In this document: positions 21,200 to 32,981 of the stretch, one piece after another | Position numbering within the stretch: position 1 is the stretch's first letter | How the letters are laid out: the number at the start of each line of letters is the position of its first letter | Assembly: GCA_009667805.1 (NCBI GenBank) | Contig: CM019067.1 | Span: 159,049,049 to 159,113,048 of the forward strand | Direction of reading: 5' to 3' | Length of the DNA: 64,000 nt | Source: Leptobrachium leishanense | Lineage: Eukaryota; Chordata; Amphibia; Anura; Megophryidae | The notes under the pieces: generated by a model | The model's database searches: none | The model's input: only the letters and a program-made list of their open reading frames with translations | Told to the model about the DNA's origin: nothing | Translations under genes and position numbers: made by a program

Positions 21200-21529
21200 G
21201 TGTTTTAAACGTTTTTTTACAATGCCCGTGTGTCCGCCAAGATCAAGAAGATGAAATTGTCGATATATCTTCGTTGCTTCTTGTTTGGTCTGGATGGCTT
21301 TTCTGTTGCCATAGAAAAGCATCCCTTCTATAATGAAAGTGGACAGTAATAGCTGCATTAATTAGAGATATTTTACCAAAACAACACAATCAATTGTATT
21401 TCGATACTCACCCTTTATTGTGAATTTGGAGGCGTACTTCCGAAGGTTGGATTTTTGATTTTTGGAAAACCCTGATGGGTATGCTCTTACGGAGAGAAAA
21501 TTGAACACCTCTTCCCACTTCTTCTCCAT
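21200..21529 (-). pseudogene. Ginger/KRBA2-type integrase N-terminal fragment with an intron
   Basis: Exon 1 (21529-21412) starts MEKKWEEVFNFLSVRAYPSG and continues SKNQKSNLRKYASKFTIK. It is followed by a GTGAGT donor. After an ~84-bp intron with acceptor cattatag, exon 2 (21327 to about 21200) continues GMLFYGNRKAIQTKQEATK and a FHLLDLGGHTGI segment. The two exons join in phase. The pattern (linker, Gly-Met-Leu-Phe-Tyr, then His and Gly-Gly-His) is the zinc-binding region that precedes the DDE core in Ginger-type transposases and their domesticated relatives. The core itself is missing. Confidence 0.65.
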
Positions 21530-21534
21530 AGCTA

Positions 21535-22068
21535 TAAATTAAGCACAACATTATCAGCAAACTTCAGAATTGTGCATCCAAACCCATATACACAGGTTGT
21601 TAAGATTCTTAAACAATAATACATAAAATAAATGACACACAATTCTTTTATAGAGTTTTTTAAAAGTGTAACTCAAATAGCTTTATATAGGTAGGAAAAT
21701 ATATTAAAGTATAACTATGTCTTGTGGCTATGTGTAGCAGTCTTCCTAATATAGTGAACATTACATGGCTGTCAAACAATAAAAAACAAAAAAAGAAAAC
21801 AATATATAACCACAAAATAAAAATGGTCATTATGCCTCTTCTATGATAAATGCGCCACCACTGTTTGCCATAGGAATATTCATATATCACTCACTGTCGG
21901 GGAGTCTGATGGGTCCGGACAGCTACGCAAGTGACCGATATCAAATGCAAATCCTATAAAGGAAGAATATAAATTAGGTAGGAAGAGAACCAGGAGAGAG
22001 TCACTGAGGCCAAGCTTACACAGCGTGAGCAGCAGGAGAGGGTGATCAACCATGTCAAATGCAGCAGA
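21535..22068. other. Rest of the foldback spacer, unassigned
   Basis: AT-rich. Part of 21985-22068 is L2 sequence (minus) that extends beyond the paired arm. Confidence 0.5.
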
Positions 22069-23200
22069 AAGATCGAAAAGAATAAGGAGGAAGAAGTGAC
22101 CTTTGATTTTGGCAGCAACTAGATCGTTAGTTACCTTGATCAGAGCAGTTTCAGTGGACGATGTGAGTGAAAGCCAGACTGGTGCGAATCAAGTAGAGCG
22201 TTAGCAGTGAGATAACCAGTGAGCTGGTTATAGACCAGACTGTAGCAGATCTCTGTACCCGGACAGGGTCACATCTGCCAAATGCTGCTTCCTCGCTGGA
22301 CACCCAGTTTCTCCTCGTGACTCTCACACCTTTCTCTGGTACCTTAGCCACAGCTCAAGGCCCGGTGCCTGTAGAGCCTGACTAGCACCCCCAGGAATAA
22401 GCCGAAGCTGTAGACCTGGAGCCTTTCCTTGGCACAGCGGGCAGAAGATTCCTGGTACTCCAAAACATGAGTCGTGACTTCAAGCTTGGTCAGAATAGAA
22501 CTGACTGTTTATTACACAACACAGAGATACACTCAACCACCAACCTCATTTCCATACAATCAAGCAGATAACTGCACAAATCAGATTAACTACCCAGGAC
22601 CTTCAAACAAGGGAGAATGGGGGAAGAGAAAGCACGTAAACAAAAGGAATCTCTTACTGAGAGAATTTACACAATAGCAGGTACTAATACAGAGATCTGC
22701 ACTATACAGGGAATAACACACAGACATGAGAAATCTTTAGTTAACTGGCATATATATAAAACAGGGAAAATAACATTGGGGTACTCATAAAAATAGGGCT
22801 AACGAACTTTTAATAACACACAAATAAATAAACACTTGAACTGTTGTACTGCGCTACAGCATAGTGGCGGCCGTCCCGTCACACAAACGTTCTAATATTT
22901 TGGAAGCAAAGGGGAGAAAAGAGATGGGACAGTAGTTTGAGAGGGAAGTGGGATCAAGAGATGCTTCTTTAGGATGGGGGTGATCAGAGCAGAAGGGAAG
23001 ACTCCAGAGGAGAGGAAGAGGTTAAAAATGTGAGTCAAAGCAGGGACAGTGACTGTTAGAACAGACTGAATAAGGTGTGAGGGGATCGGATAAAGTGGAC
23101 AGGTAGTCGTGCAGGAGGACATGTGAACTTCAGAGACATCCTCCTCCGAGACCGGAGAAAGGGAAGACATAGTAGAAGAAGGGGCAGGGAGTCAGTGGAG
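22069..23200 (-). mobile_element. L2 LINE RT fragment, right arm
   Basis: The inverted partner of 20400-20900. It is interrupted by a solo LTR at 22241-22883. Confidence 0.85.
22241..22883. mobile_element. Solo LTR in the right arm
   Basis: TGTAGCAGATC to CCGTCACA, 643 bp. TSD is cagac (22236-22240) / caaac (22884-22888), one mismatch. The flanking L2 closes when it is removed and the left arm lacks it, so it came after the arms were formed. Confidence 0.85.
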
Positions 23201-24865
23201 GAGAATGTTTAAAAGAGGAGGGCAGTGATTTCTAAGTAGAGGGGGTTCCTGGGTGGACTCTCCTAACATGCCATCGGGCCAGGTGAGAAACAAGGGTGCC
23301 TTCCCAGGGTCCCTTTCTACCTCCTGGGAGCAAGCCCCCACCGGCCCAAGGACCTGGCGGGAGGACCCCTCTACCTCCCTTCAAAGGTGTGTTTTTGTGA
23401 TTGTGTTTTTAGTAGGGATGCACTGATGCTTAGTATCGCTGTTGGTGCAAATTCCACGATACCTATACCGATACTGGAAGCAAGCACTGGGCTGATTTGT
23501 GGGTGGTTTGTGAGGGCTGGGGCGGCTGGCAGAATGCATTAACAACATAGAGACTGACCATCGAGAAGCTTCTGGCCATCTGGGGAGGACGAGGAACCTT
23601 TCCACGTGAATCTCACATCTGACTCCTTGCTGGTGCGAGTCGGATCCTTCTGCCCACACAGACTGACATTGATCCGAGACGCCCAGCAGCAGCGAGAAGT
23701 GCACAGCGCCAGCGACACCTCCCGGCCCTCCCAGGTCATGTATACAAAAAAAAGTACTAACCGCTTGAAGGCGTTGAAAAGAGCTACGATGTGCTGGCAC
23801 TTGAGGTAGAATGTGCGCCACGGCCCTTGTTCCGGGATATCTGCATTTTGGGTGACTGAGAAGAGGATTTTGAATGCGGCGCCCAGGCCCTGCGTCTGCC
23901 GGAGGAAAAACCACGTAACGGTCACAAACGCAGAGATTCAGGCTATTTACTGAGTCTGTAATACACCGGACTGTTTGCGCACCTGAAGCTTCCCCCAACG
24001 ATGACATTTAAACCACCCCCCACAGTCCAATATTCTGAATAGTTCTTGAAGTGACTCCAGAACTCCAACTGCAAGAAGGAGAAAATGATTAAAAAACATT
24101 TAAATGCATAAAAAGATTGCCATATCACTGTAACATGGACGAGCCTCCTCGTGGGGTCAATATACCCTTTCTATATCACTGTTGCATGGACTAACCTCCG
24201 CCTGGGGGCAATATACCTTTTCTATATCAATGTTACATGAACTAACCTCTGCGTTGGGGCAATATACCCTTTATATATCACTGTTACTGCCCCCATTGGG
24301 AGGGATCCCAAGTCTCTGAGATGTTTCAGGAGTCTCCCTTAAGTAAATGTGGATTCCTGACGCCTGCAAACACTTCAGGAACCCCCAGATTCGGGAGAGG
24401 TGGGATCAGTCGCGGCCGAAGGGCACCTCATCGTCACCCCATCCTGACGTCACTGCAGAGGTGCCGCGTGATCCTCCTGACAGTCTGAATGTAGAGCCTT
24501 GCGGCGTCTCTGCAGTGACGTCAAAACGCGGCAACGATGAGGTGGAGCTCATTTGGGGGGGCTGGCTATCTGATAGCTGCACCTGGGGCAGGGGCTTTGT
24601 GAGTGTGAGCGCAGACTCCTGCCTGGGGTCGGTGGCGTCACTAGGGTTGGTGTCACCCGGTGCGGTAACTTATGGTGTCACCCCCACCCCCGAGTTTTAC
24701 GGATTTTTTTTAACTACTCTTACTCCTAAATCAGTACTGCCATATAACACTGAATGCTCATACACACAGCGCACATTACTGTGAGGTTTATTGCTCTCTC
24801 ATATGCTCACACAAATTTTAGCCAACTGCCAGCAAGTACGGTGCCTGTTCGAAGGCAGTGAAAGC

Positions 24866-25826
24866 ACACATGGATCTATATTGCCCCCAGCAGCTCTGGA
24901 TATATTGCCCCCAGCAGCACACCCATGGATATATATTGCCCCCAGCTCACATATAGATATATTGCCCCAGTTCACAATTATATATTACCCCCAGCAGCTA
25001 CCCATGGATATATATTGCCCCAGCTCACATATGGATATATTGTGCCTCAGCTCACATATGGATATATTGCGCCTCAGCTCACACATGGATATATTGCCCC
25101 CAGACCAGCTCACACATGGATATTGCCCCCAGCTCTCATGGATATGCCCCCAGCACACATGGATACTGCCCCAAGCACACATGGATACTGCCCCAGCACA
25201 CATGGATACTGCCCCAGCTCACATGGATATGCCCCAGCTCTCATGGATATGCCCCAGCAGCTCTCATGGATATGCCCAGCTCCTCTCATGGATATTGCCC
25301 CAGCTCCATCATGGATATAATGCCCCAGCCCCCAGCTCATGGATAATGCCCCAGGTCATGGATATTGCCCCAGCTCATGGATAATGCCCCCAGCTCATGG
25401 ATAATGCCCCTTCTCATGGATAATACCCCCTGCTCATGGATATGTCCCAGCTCATGGATAATGCCCCAGCTCCTCTCATGGATATACTGCCCCAGCTCCT
25501 CTCATGGATATACTGCCCCAGCTCATGGATAATGCCTCAGTTCATGGATAATGCCCCCAGCTCATGGATACTGCCCCAGCTCATGGATAATGCCCCAGCT
25601 CATGGATACTGCCCCAGCTCATGGATATTGCCCCAGCTCATGGATAATGCCCCAGCTCATGGATATGCCCCAGCTCATGGATAATACCCCCTGCTCATGG
25701 ATATGTCCCAGCTCATGGATAATGCCCCAGCTCCTCTCATGGATATACTGCCCCCAGCTCCTCTCATTGATATTGCCCCAGCTCATGGATAATGCCCCCA
25801 GCTCATGGATAATGTCCCCAGCTCAC
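24866..25826. repeat. Minisatellite, core AGCTCATGGATAATGCCCC, right arm
   Basis: About 45 units of 18-25 bp. It is longer than its left-arm partner by some 200 bp; the extra units are homogeneous agctcatggataatgcccc, which points to later expansion in this arm. Confidence 0.93.
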
Positions 25827-25854
25827 CTCCTGCGTCGCGTGTTCTGCTCCCTCT

Positions 25855-25984
25855 GAGCGTCCGGCATGGAGCTTGGGCGCTCACCTGGGGGGGGAGCCAC
25901 GTGACCAGCCGCGATCTCGCGAGACCTCGGCTGGTGACGTGTTTCCCCCAGGCGAGCGCCGAAGCTGCATAGCTTCGGACGCTC
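25855..25984. repeat. Palindrome of the right arm
   Basis: gagcgtccggcatgg... pairs with ...gcttcggacgctc; the centre is cgcgatctcgcgaga. It adjoins the minisatellite in the same order as in the left arm. Confidence 0.85.
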
Positions 25985-27558
25985 GTAGGGAGCGAACACG
26001 CGGCGCAGGGTGAGACACCCGCCCTTAGGATGACGGTGTCACCCTAAGGGCGGGTGTCACCTGGTGCGGGCCCCACCCCCCACCCCCACATTACGATGCC
26101 CCTGCCTGGGGTCCCTGCTACTCTTCATGGGTGTATTGCAGTTCTCCACTCCCAGTTTGGCCGGCTGATTAACGGCGTTTGGCAGTCAGTGCAGCGTATC
26201 ACGGCTGCTTTCAGCGGATTGCGGCTGCTTTCTGCGGTCTGTTCAGCGGATTGCAGCGGCTTTTGACGGTCTGTTCAGCGGATTGCTGCTGCGTTTAGCG
26301 GGTTGCGGTGGCTTTCGGTGGTCTGTTCAGTGGATTGCAGCTGCATTTAGTGGATTGCGGCAGCTTTCGATGGTCTGTTCAGCAGATTGTAGTGGCTTTT
26401 GACGGCTTCTGTTCAGCGGGTTGCAGTGGCTTTCGACGGCTTCTGTTCAGCGGGTTGCAGTGGCTTTCGACGGCTTCTGTTCAGCGGGTTGCAGTGGCTT
26501 TTGACGGCTTCTGTTCAGCGGTTCATCGGCTGCGTCCATCAGGTTTATTGGCGGATCCCTGCTACACGTTGCGTGGCCCTCGCGGTGGATGCTGGATTCA
26601 CCGCAGGGTCAGGGAATTGAACTCGCTGGAGGGGGACGAACACGAGAGCATGGAAAATGCAATGAAATTAATAACATAAATGTAAGGGAATATATAAAAT
26701 AGTAACCGCTCATTAACCCACGAAATGCCACCAAACTAGGTGAAAACATTGTGATTAACACACAGACTCCCCATTAACCCCTGAGATGCCATTACAGCTG
26801 AAATAACCATAAAATGACATAAAACCAAGAGAAAATAAAATAAAAGTCAGTGTGAAAAAAAGAGTTATTTTTAATTAATAAATTATTGGTGATTAATTTT
26901 ACACATTACACAGTCACGGTGGATATCATTAGAAAGAACAGACTCTGCACTTTCAAATGACACCTCAACCAGCTCGCTGCCATGCTCAGGGACGGAGATA
27001 CAGGGCTCCAAAGGACCCCTGGGTCTCCTGCAATCCAAGGTTCCCCAGGGGAGAAAGCAGCAACCCCCACCCGGAGTCTATGACTCTCAGTGCGGGGAGA
27101 AGTGCTGGGACAGGGCGGCTGATACACTCCCTCCCTCCCTCCCTTCCTTCCTGTGTGTAAGCGCGGGGGGAGGGGCGAGTGGCCGCGGGGAGGAGGAGAG
27201 GCTGTGATGGCTGGTCCCCTTCCCTTACTGTGTGAGCGCCCGGGGGGGGCGAGTGGCCGGGGGGTGGGTGGCAGTCTGCTGGGGGAGGAGACGCTGCCTT
27301 GCATTATCCGACGCTCGTGCCCGAGTGCACCTACGTCACAGAACTCAGCTGATCGGCCGTTTGATTGACAGGTTCTGTGACGTAGGTGCAGCAGGCGCCA
27401 GGCGCATGCGCAGTGCGGGCCAGGCATTTCTCGACACGCAGGTAATCGACGCTCGTGTCTGAGTGCACCTACGTCACAGAAATCAGCTGATCGGCCGCTT
27501 GATTGACAGTTTCTGTGACGTAGGTGCACCAGGGGCATGCGCAGTGCGGGGGAGGCAT

Positions 27559-28107
27559 TGTAACGTTGGGGGCTTCCAGCCCTACCTGTGTGCTTGAGGA
27601 CAGCAAGTCTGATGCTGCTCGCTGACCACTGCCCGGTTTAAATGTAGACAGGCAGGGAGGTGATTGCATGAGGTGTGGCTTGAGTGGGGGGCGTGGTCTG
27701 GTGAAGGTCTTTAAAAACCCTCAGTATAGTTTCAGAAGTTGCCAGATCGTGGTTATCCATACCTGAGCTCCTTGTACCTGACTGCTAAATTGATTTAACC
27801 TGTTATTGACCTCTGCTTGTGTTCTGACCATTCTGCCTTCTGTTGCCCTAGACTATTTTCTTGTACTACGCTACTGCTCTGATACCGACCCGGCTATTCC
27901 ATTTGACCATTCTGAACTCTGTATTCCTGATTCTGGCTCGGCTGACTCCTCTCCGTATTGTTAACCCTTTTCTGTCTAGCTAGTTTACCTGGCCAATTCT
28001 AAGGACCAGACAGATAGGGATCATTCACAGCTACACTGTTGGTAGCTTCTGAGTTTTGTGGAGTGTTGGGGTTAAGTACTGCGTGGTGGGATCCGGGAAC
28101 CGTGACA
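27559..28107 (+). repeat. 5' LTR of the chromovirus
   Basis: TGTAACGTTGG to CCGTGACA. A TTTAAAAA TATA-like site lies near 27710. Confidence 0.95.
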
Positions 28108-28123
28108 TTACGATCTGGCCAAT

Positions 28124-28999
28124 ATGGATCCCGCAGATTTAACACAGCACTTGGCTACCTTTGTATCCAGACAGGATGAGCAGGATCATAGGATGGATCA
28201 GTTTGCTATTGCCTTACAAACTATCCTGAATCGTACTGCACACCTGGAACCAGTTGGGGTTGCACCCCCGCCTGCTATACCTGTGCCCCCTGTCGTTCAG
28301 ACATCCCAGGTACACATGACCGCTCCTATGAGGTTTGACGGTACTCCCTCTGAGTGCCGGGGATTTTTGGTCCATGTGGATATTCATTTTAAATTAAATC
28401 CACAAATGTTTTTCTCTGACATTGCCAAAGTGGGGTTTATTATTAACCATCTGTCTGGCAGAGCGTTGACATGGGCGACTCCGTTATGGGAGGCAGAAAG
28501 ACCTATTGTACGGGATTATAAAGAATTCATAGCCGAGTTACAACGTACATTTAATCCTACCAGAAAGGCCACGATAGCCGGCAAATCCTTGTTCCGCATA
28601 CGTCAAGGGAACAGGACTGTGTCTGATTATGCCATAGAATTTAAAACCTTAGTTTCTGATGTGAACTGGACAAATGAGACACTGGTTCTGGCGTTTATGG
28701 AGGGGTTATCAGAGTCGTTGATGCATGAATTAGCTCCACGTAAACTACCTGAGGTATTGTGTGAACTCATTGATTACTGTATAGATCTGGATAATCAGAT
28801 AAGGGATAGAAGGACTCCAAGAGAGAGACCCAAGAGACCGTTACCTAGGTTGGCCCCTGTCTTTCAAGCACCACCCAGAGAGTTATCTCCTCCCTCAGAG
28901 CCTATGCAACTAGGCCGTACTAGGCTTACAGAGGAGGAGAGAACAAGGCGTTTTCGTGAGGGATTGTGCCTGTATTGTGGTTTGGAGGGACATGTATGA
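28124..28999 (+). CDS. gag: Gag of the chromovirus, ends in a stop inside the zinc knuckle
   Basis: The 291-codon frame starts MDPADLTQHLATF. It contains the gypsy capsid-type region (MRFDGTPSECRGFLVHV, then FNPTRKATIAGKSLFRIRQG and VSDYAIEFKTL), a basic Pro-rich linker and the start of a CCHC knuckle, CLYCGLEGHV. A TGA falls where the next residue of the knuckle should be; after it the text reads FQCPTRPK. So the zinc knuckle is split by a point nonsense mutation, or the stop is read through. Structural protein that packages the RNA. Confidence 0.92.
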   Translation: MDPADLTQHLATFVSRQDEQDHRMDQFAIALQTILNRTAHLEPVGVAPPPAIPVPPVVQTSQVHMTAPMRFDGTPSECRGFLVHVDIHFKLNPQMFFSDIAKVGFIINHLSGRALTWATPLWEAERPIVRDYKEFIAELQRTFNPTRKATIAGKSLFRIRQGNRTVSDYAIEFKTLVSDVNWTNETLVLAFMEGLSESLMHELAPRKLPEVLCELIDYCIDLDNQIRDRRTPRERPKRPLPRLAPVFQAPPRELSPPSEPMQLGRTRLTEEERTRRFREGLCLYCGLEGHV

Positions 29000-29076
29000 T
29001 TTCAATGTCCTACTCGCCCTAAGATGCATGATAAGCCGGAAAACTACCGCACCTAAGGCAGCTGAGGAGACAGGCC

Positions 29077-29700
29077 TTGGGTGTGACATGCATGTCTCCT
29101 ATCAAAGACACTAAACTTATGTTACCAGTATCCTTGGCTTGGGAGACCAAGACCACACATAATACCGCTTTTGTGGATTCTGGGGCTGCTGGTAACTTTA
29201 TTGATGTTAACTACGCTTCTTCCATTTCTCTACCTCTGGTTGTAAGAGAGACACCCTTAGCCGTTGAAGCCATAGATGGCAGGCCGTTATCCTGCCCTAG
29301 GATTACTCACGATACGGTTACAGTAGTTCTTACTACTGGTCTCTTGCATAAAGAAAAGATCATATTCCAAGTTATCCACTCACCTTCCAATCCTGTTGTA
29401 CTTGGTTTCCCCTGGTTGGTGGAACACAATCCCGTTATTGATTGGGTTAAAGGAGAGATACTGTCTTGGAGTTCTGCATGTTTTGGGACTTGTTTAATAC
29501 CCATTCAGCATGTCGGTGCCCTGAACACACCCACAGCCCTCCATTGTCTACTGAAGTTCCTGAACAATATGCAGACCTCAGGGCTGTATTTGATAAAAGA
29601 GAGGCAGACAAACTACCTCCACATAGACCATATGATTGTGCTATTGATATTCATCCAGGTACCATGCCTCCCCGAGGCAAAGTATACCCTCTTTCCATAA
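29077..29700 (+). CDS. pro: Protease of the chromovirus
   Basis: The frame includes the aspartic protease active site FVDSGAAGNFID at about residues 32-43 and the downstream VVLGFPWLVEHNP hydrophobic loop. Useful homology ends at GEILSW (~29470). From there the pol frame carries the sequence, so a frameshift separates protease from RT. Residues after that point in this frame are not conserved. The frame start before DSGA is arbitrary; in the live element it would be continuous with Gag or reached by frameshift. Confidence 0.85.
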   Translation: MGVTCMSPIKDTKLMLPVSLAWETKTTHNTAFVDSGAAGNFIDVNYASSISLPLVVRETPLAVEAIDGRPLSCPRITHDTVTVVLTTGLLHKEKIIFQVIHSPSNPVVLGFPWLVEHNPVIDWVKGEILSWSSACFGTCLIPIQHVGALNTPTALHCLLKFLNNMQTSGLYLIKERQTNYLHIDHMIVLLIFIQVPCLPEAKYTLFP

Positions 29701-32498
29701 AGGAGAACCAAATTATGGAGGAGTATATCAAGGAGAATTTGGAGAGAGGTTTTATCCGACGTTCCTCTTCTCCAGCAGGGGCTGGATTCTTTTTTGTGTC
29801 GAAAAAAGAGGGAGATCTACGCCCGTGTATTGATTATAGGGGGCTTAACAAGATCACCATTAAGAACGTGTACCCTATCCCTCTCATATCGGAACTGTTC
29901 GACAGGTTAAGGGGTTCAGCAGTATACACTAAACTTGATTTAAGAGGAGCTTACAATTTGATACGCATAAAAGAGGGGCATGAGTGGAGAACAGCATTTA
30001 ACACCAGGAGTGGGCATTATGAATACTTGGTCATGCCTTTCGGTCTCTGTAATGCTCCAGCGGTATTCCAGGATTTTATTAATGATGTGCTCAGAGATTT
30101 CTTGCAAACCTTTGTTATAGTATACCTAGACGATATATTGATTTACTCTCCCGATCTGAAAACCCACCATGCACATGTCAGACAGGTATTAGCTAAATTA
30201 CTGGACAATGGTCTTTATTGCAAACTAGAGAAGTGTTTATTCGACATTACTACTGTGAAATTCCTTTGGTATATTATCACTCCAGAGGGTTTTGAGATGG
30301 ATCCTTCTAAACTCACGGCCATTTCAGAATGGCCTCTTCCTCAAGGTCTCAAAGCCATACAGAGGTTTCTGGGGTTTTCTAACTATTATAGGAGATTTAT
30401 CAAGAATTATTCCGCTATAGCCTCTCCTATCATTAATATGACACGTAAAGGTCTGAAGAACCAGATCTGGTCTTCTCAATCTAAACAAGCATTCAAAGCC
30501 CTCAAACAGGCTTTTACTTCCGCTCCCGTGTTACGGCATCCTGATCCCAGGATTCCGTTTATTCTTGAGGTTGATGCTTCTGAGATAGGCATTGGGGCTG
30601 TCCTGTCTCAAAGAGAATCTCCAGGGAAACCACTACATCCTTGTGGGTTCTTTTCAAGAAAATTATCACCAGCAGAACACAATTATGATATTGGCAACAG
30701 AGAATTGCTTGCTATTGTGTCTGCCCTGTCAGAGTGGAGACATTTGTTGGAAGGTACTCTTGATCCTTTGTTGATAATCACTGATCATAAGAACCTTACG
30801 TACATCGGGGATGCTAAACGGTTGAACTCGAGACAGGCCAGGTGGTCATTGCTACTGTCCCGGTTTAATTTTGTATTGACTTACAGACCAGGTGACCGCA
30901 ATGTAAAGGCTGATGCCTTATCTCGTCAATATGACCCATATGAATCTAATACACAAGACCACAATCCTATAGTTCCTCCTGAACGTATTGTGGCTTCCAC
31001 AGTCTTGTCTGTCTCCTCGCCTTTCTTGGAACGTCTCCAGGCAGCTCAAGTGGGGGCTCCACCTGACAAGCCTCCAGATATGTGGTTTGTACCTGAAAAG
31101 GAAAGACAAGAATTACTCATAATGTTTCATAATTCTAAACCAGCAGGTCATCCTGGTATTACTAAGACTCTTACCAGTATTTCCAGACAGTTCTGGTGGC
31201 CCGCCATGCGACAGGACGTACGCCTGTTTGTTTTGGCTTGTCAAATCTGTGCCAGAAGCAAATCCAGTAAAACCTTGCCTGTCGGTCTATTGCAGTCTTT
31301 ACCCACGCCTAAGAGGCCTTGGTCTCATCTATCTATGGATTTTATTGTGGACTTGCCGAAGTCCAAAGGTCATACTGTGGTTCTGACAGTTGTAGACCGC
31401 TTCTCCAAAATGGCTCATTTTGTCCCTTTACCTAAGCTTCCTACAGCCAAAGAACTGGCGGTTGTCTTTGCTAGAGAGATTGTACGAATACATGGGGTTC
31501 CGTCTGAAATAGTCTCTGACAGAGGAGCTCAGTTCGTCTCTCGTTTCTGGAGGGTTTTCTGTGCGGAGATGGGGGTGCGATTGGCCTTCTCTTCAGCATA
31601 CCATCCACAAACCAATGGGGCAGCAGAGAGGGCAAATCAGGGTCTCGAGCAGTACATACGTTGCTTTACCACACAACAACAAGACAATTGGTCGGAGTTG
31701 TTGCCCTGGGCTGAGTATGCACGTAATAACGCCGTTAATGAGACCACTGGCCACTCTCCTTTTTCTGCTATCTATGGTTTTTTCCCTCCGGCTCTACCGC
31801 TTCAGTTTAATGAACAGGCCATCCCGGCTCTCGATGACCATCTCACTCAACTACAAGAGATTTGGAGACAGATTCGCGTAAATATGGAGCGCAATGTTGC
31901 TGTCCAGAAACGCAAGGCTGACAGGCATAGGTTACAAGCTCCCTCCTATAACGTGGGGGATAGAGTTTGGTTGTCCACTAGGAACGTGAAGTTGCGGGTG
32001 CCTTCTATGAAAATGGCACCTCGGTTTATAGGTCCATATAAGATCATTCGCCGCATTAATCCTGTGGCTTATGCTCTTGCCCTTCCTAAACATCTTCGCA
32101 TGCACAACGTCTTCCACACCTCCCTACTGAAACCTTTGTTGTGTAACAGGTACACGCAGGTCGTTCCTCCTCCTCCACCTGTTCAGGTTGATGGTGAATC
32201 TGAGTATGAGGTTAGGAGGGTTTTGGATTCTAGGTTGTGCAGGGGTGTTCTGCAGTACTTGGTCGATTGGGTGGGCTATGGCCCGGAAGACCGGTCCTGG
32301 ATTCCAGCTTCCGACATGTCTGCCTCTAGGTTGGTCAGGGCGTTCCATGCCTCGCACCCCGATCGCCCTGGTGGTCGTATTGCCGCTCGTCCTGTTGGTC
32401 ATCCGGTGGCCTCCCGTGGAGAGGGGGGTACTGTAACGTTGGGGGCTTCCAGCCCTACCTGTGTGCTTGAGGACAGCAAGTCTGATGCTGCTCGCTGA
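29466..32498 (+). CDS. pol: Pol polyprotein of the chromovirus: RT, RNase H, integrase, chromodomain
   Basis: An uninterrupted 1010-codon frame. RT has DLRPCIDYRGLNK and the catalytic IVYLDDILIYS near residue 220. Ty3-type RNase H begins at LEVDASEIGIGAVLSQ (~365). Integrase has the HHCC finger (about 555-598), then the catalytic Asp in LSMDFIVDLP (~623), Asp in VSDRGAQF (~683) and Glu in NGAAERANQG (~718). A chromodomain (YEVRRVLDSR to WVGYGPEDRSW) lies at about 912-945, which defines a chromovirus and targets integration to modified chromatin. The frame runs 67 nt into the 3' LTR. Confidence 0.96.
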   Translation: MEFCMFWDLFNTHSACRCPEHTHSPPLSTEVPEQYADLRAVFDKREADKLPPHRPYDCAIDIHPGTMPPRGKVYPLSIKENQIMEEYIKENLERGFIRRSSSPAGAGFFFVSKKEGDLRPCIDYRGLNKITIKNVYPIPLISELFDRLRGSAVYTKLDLRGAYNLIRIKEGHEWRTAFNTRSGHYEYLVMPFGLCNAPAVFQDFINDVLRDFLQTFVIVYLDDILIYSPDLKTHHAHVRQVLAKLLDNGLYCKLEKCLFDITTVKFLWYIITPEGFEMDPSKLTAISEWPLPQGLKAIQRFLGFSNYYRRFIKNYSAIASPIINMTRKGLKNQIWSSQSKQAFKALKQAFTSAPVLRHPDPRIPFILEVDASEIGIGAVLSQRESPGKPLHPCGFFSRKLSPAEHNYDIGNRELLAIVSALSEWRHLLEGTLDPLLIITDHKNLTYIGDAKRLNSRQARWSLLLSRFNFVLTYRPGDRNVKADALSRQYDPYESNTQDHNPIVPPERIVASTVLSVSSPFLERLQAAQVGAPPDKPPDMWFVPEKERQELLIMFHNSKPAGHPGITKTLTSISRQFWWPAMRQDVRLFVLACQICARSKSSKTLPVGLLQSLPTPKRPWSHLSMDFIVDLPKSKGHTVVLTVVDRFSKMAHFVPLPKLPTAKELAVVFAREIVRIHGVPSEIVSDRGAQFVSRFWRVFCAEMGVRLAFSSAYHPQTNGAAERANQGLEQYIRCFTTQQQDNWSELLPWAEYARNNAVNETTGHSPFSAIYGFFPPALPLQFNEQAIPALDDHLTQLQEIWRQIRVNMERNVAVQKRKADRHRLQAPSYNVGDRVWLSTRNVKLRVPSMKMAPRFIGPYKIIRRINPVAYALALPKHLRMHNVFHTSLLKPLLCNRYTQVVPPPPPVQVDGESEYEVRRVLDSRLCRGVLQYLVDWVGYGPEDRSWIPASDMSASRLVRAFHASHPDRPGGRIAARPVGHPVASRGEGGTVTLGASSPTCVLEDSKSDAAR

Positions 32499-32981
32499 CC
32501 ACTGCCCGGTTTAAATGGAGACAGGCAGGGAGGTGATTGCATGAGGTGTGGCTTGAGTGGGGGGCGTGGTCTGGTGAAGGTCTTTAAAAACCCTCAGTAT
32601 AGTTTCAGAAGTTGCCAGATCGTGGTTATCCATACCTGAGCTCCTTGTACCTGACTGCTAAATTGATTTAACCTGTTATTGACCTCCGCTTGTGTTCTGA
32701 CCATTCTGCCTTCTGTTGCCCTAGACTATTTTCTTGTACTACGCTACTGCTCTGATACCGACCCGGCTATTCCATTTGACCATTCTGAACTCTGTATTCC
32801 TGATTCTGGCTCGGCTGACTCCTCTCCGTATTGTTAACCCTTTTCTGTCTAGCTAGTTTACCTGGCCAATTCTAAGGACCAGACAGATAGGGATCATTCA
32901 CAGCTACACTGTTGGTAGCTTCTGAGTTTTGTGGAGTGTTGGGGGTTAAGTACTGCGTGGTGGGATCCGGGAACCGTGACA
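32432..32981 (+). repeat. 3' LTR of the chromovirus
   Basis: Differs from the 5' LTR by about two substitutions and one extra G in a G-run. Confidence 0.95.

Larger units (their letters stand above)
27559..32981 (+). mobile_element. Ty3/gypsy chromovirus, young and almost intact
   Basis: The 549/550-bp LTRs (27559-28107 and 32432-32981) differ at about three positions by eye. TSD is ggcat (27554-27558) / ggctt (32982-32986), one change. The insertion sits in the right arm of the foldback element, whose left arm shows the empty site. It encodes Gag, protease and an RT-RNase H-integrase-chromodomain polyprotein. A polypurine tract (gagaggggggtac) precedes the 3' LTR. Canonical tRNA primer site not seen; the gag ATG is 16 bases after the 5' LTR. 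Confidence 0.97.

Noticed and set aside
21074..21200. Downstream part of the minus-strand frame after the integrase-like segment
   Set aside because: It is antisense to the L2 endonuclease fragment, so homology to the integrase ends near 21200.
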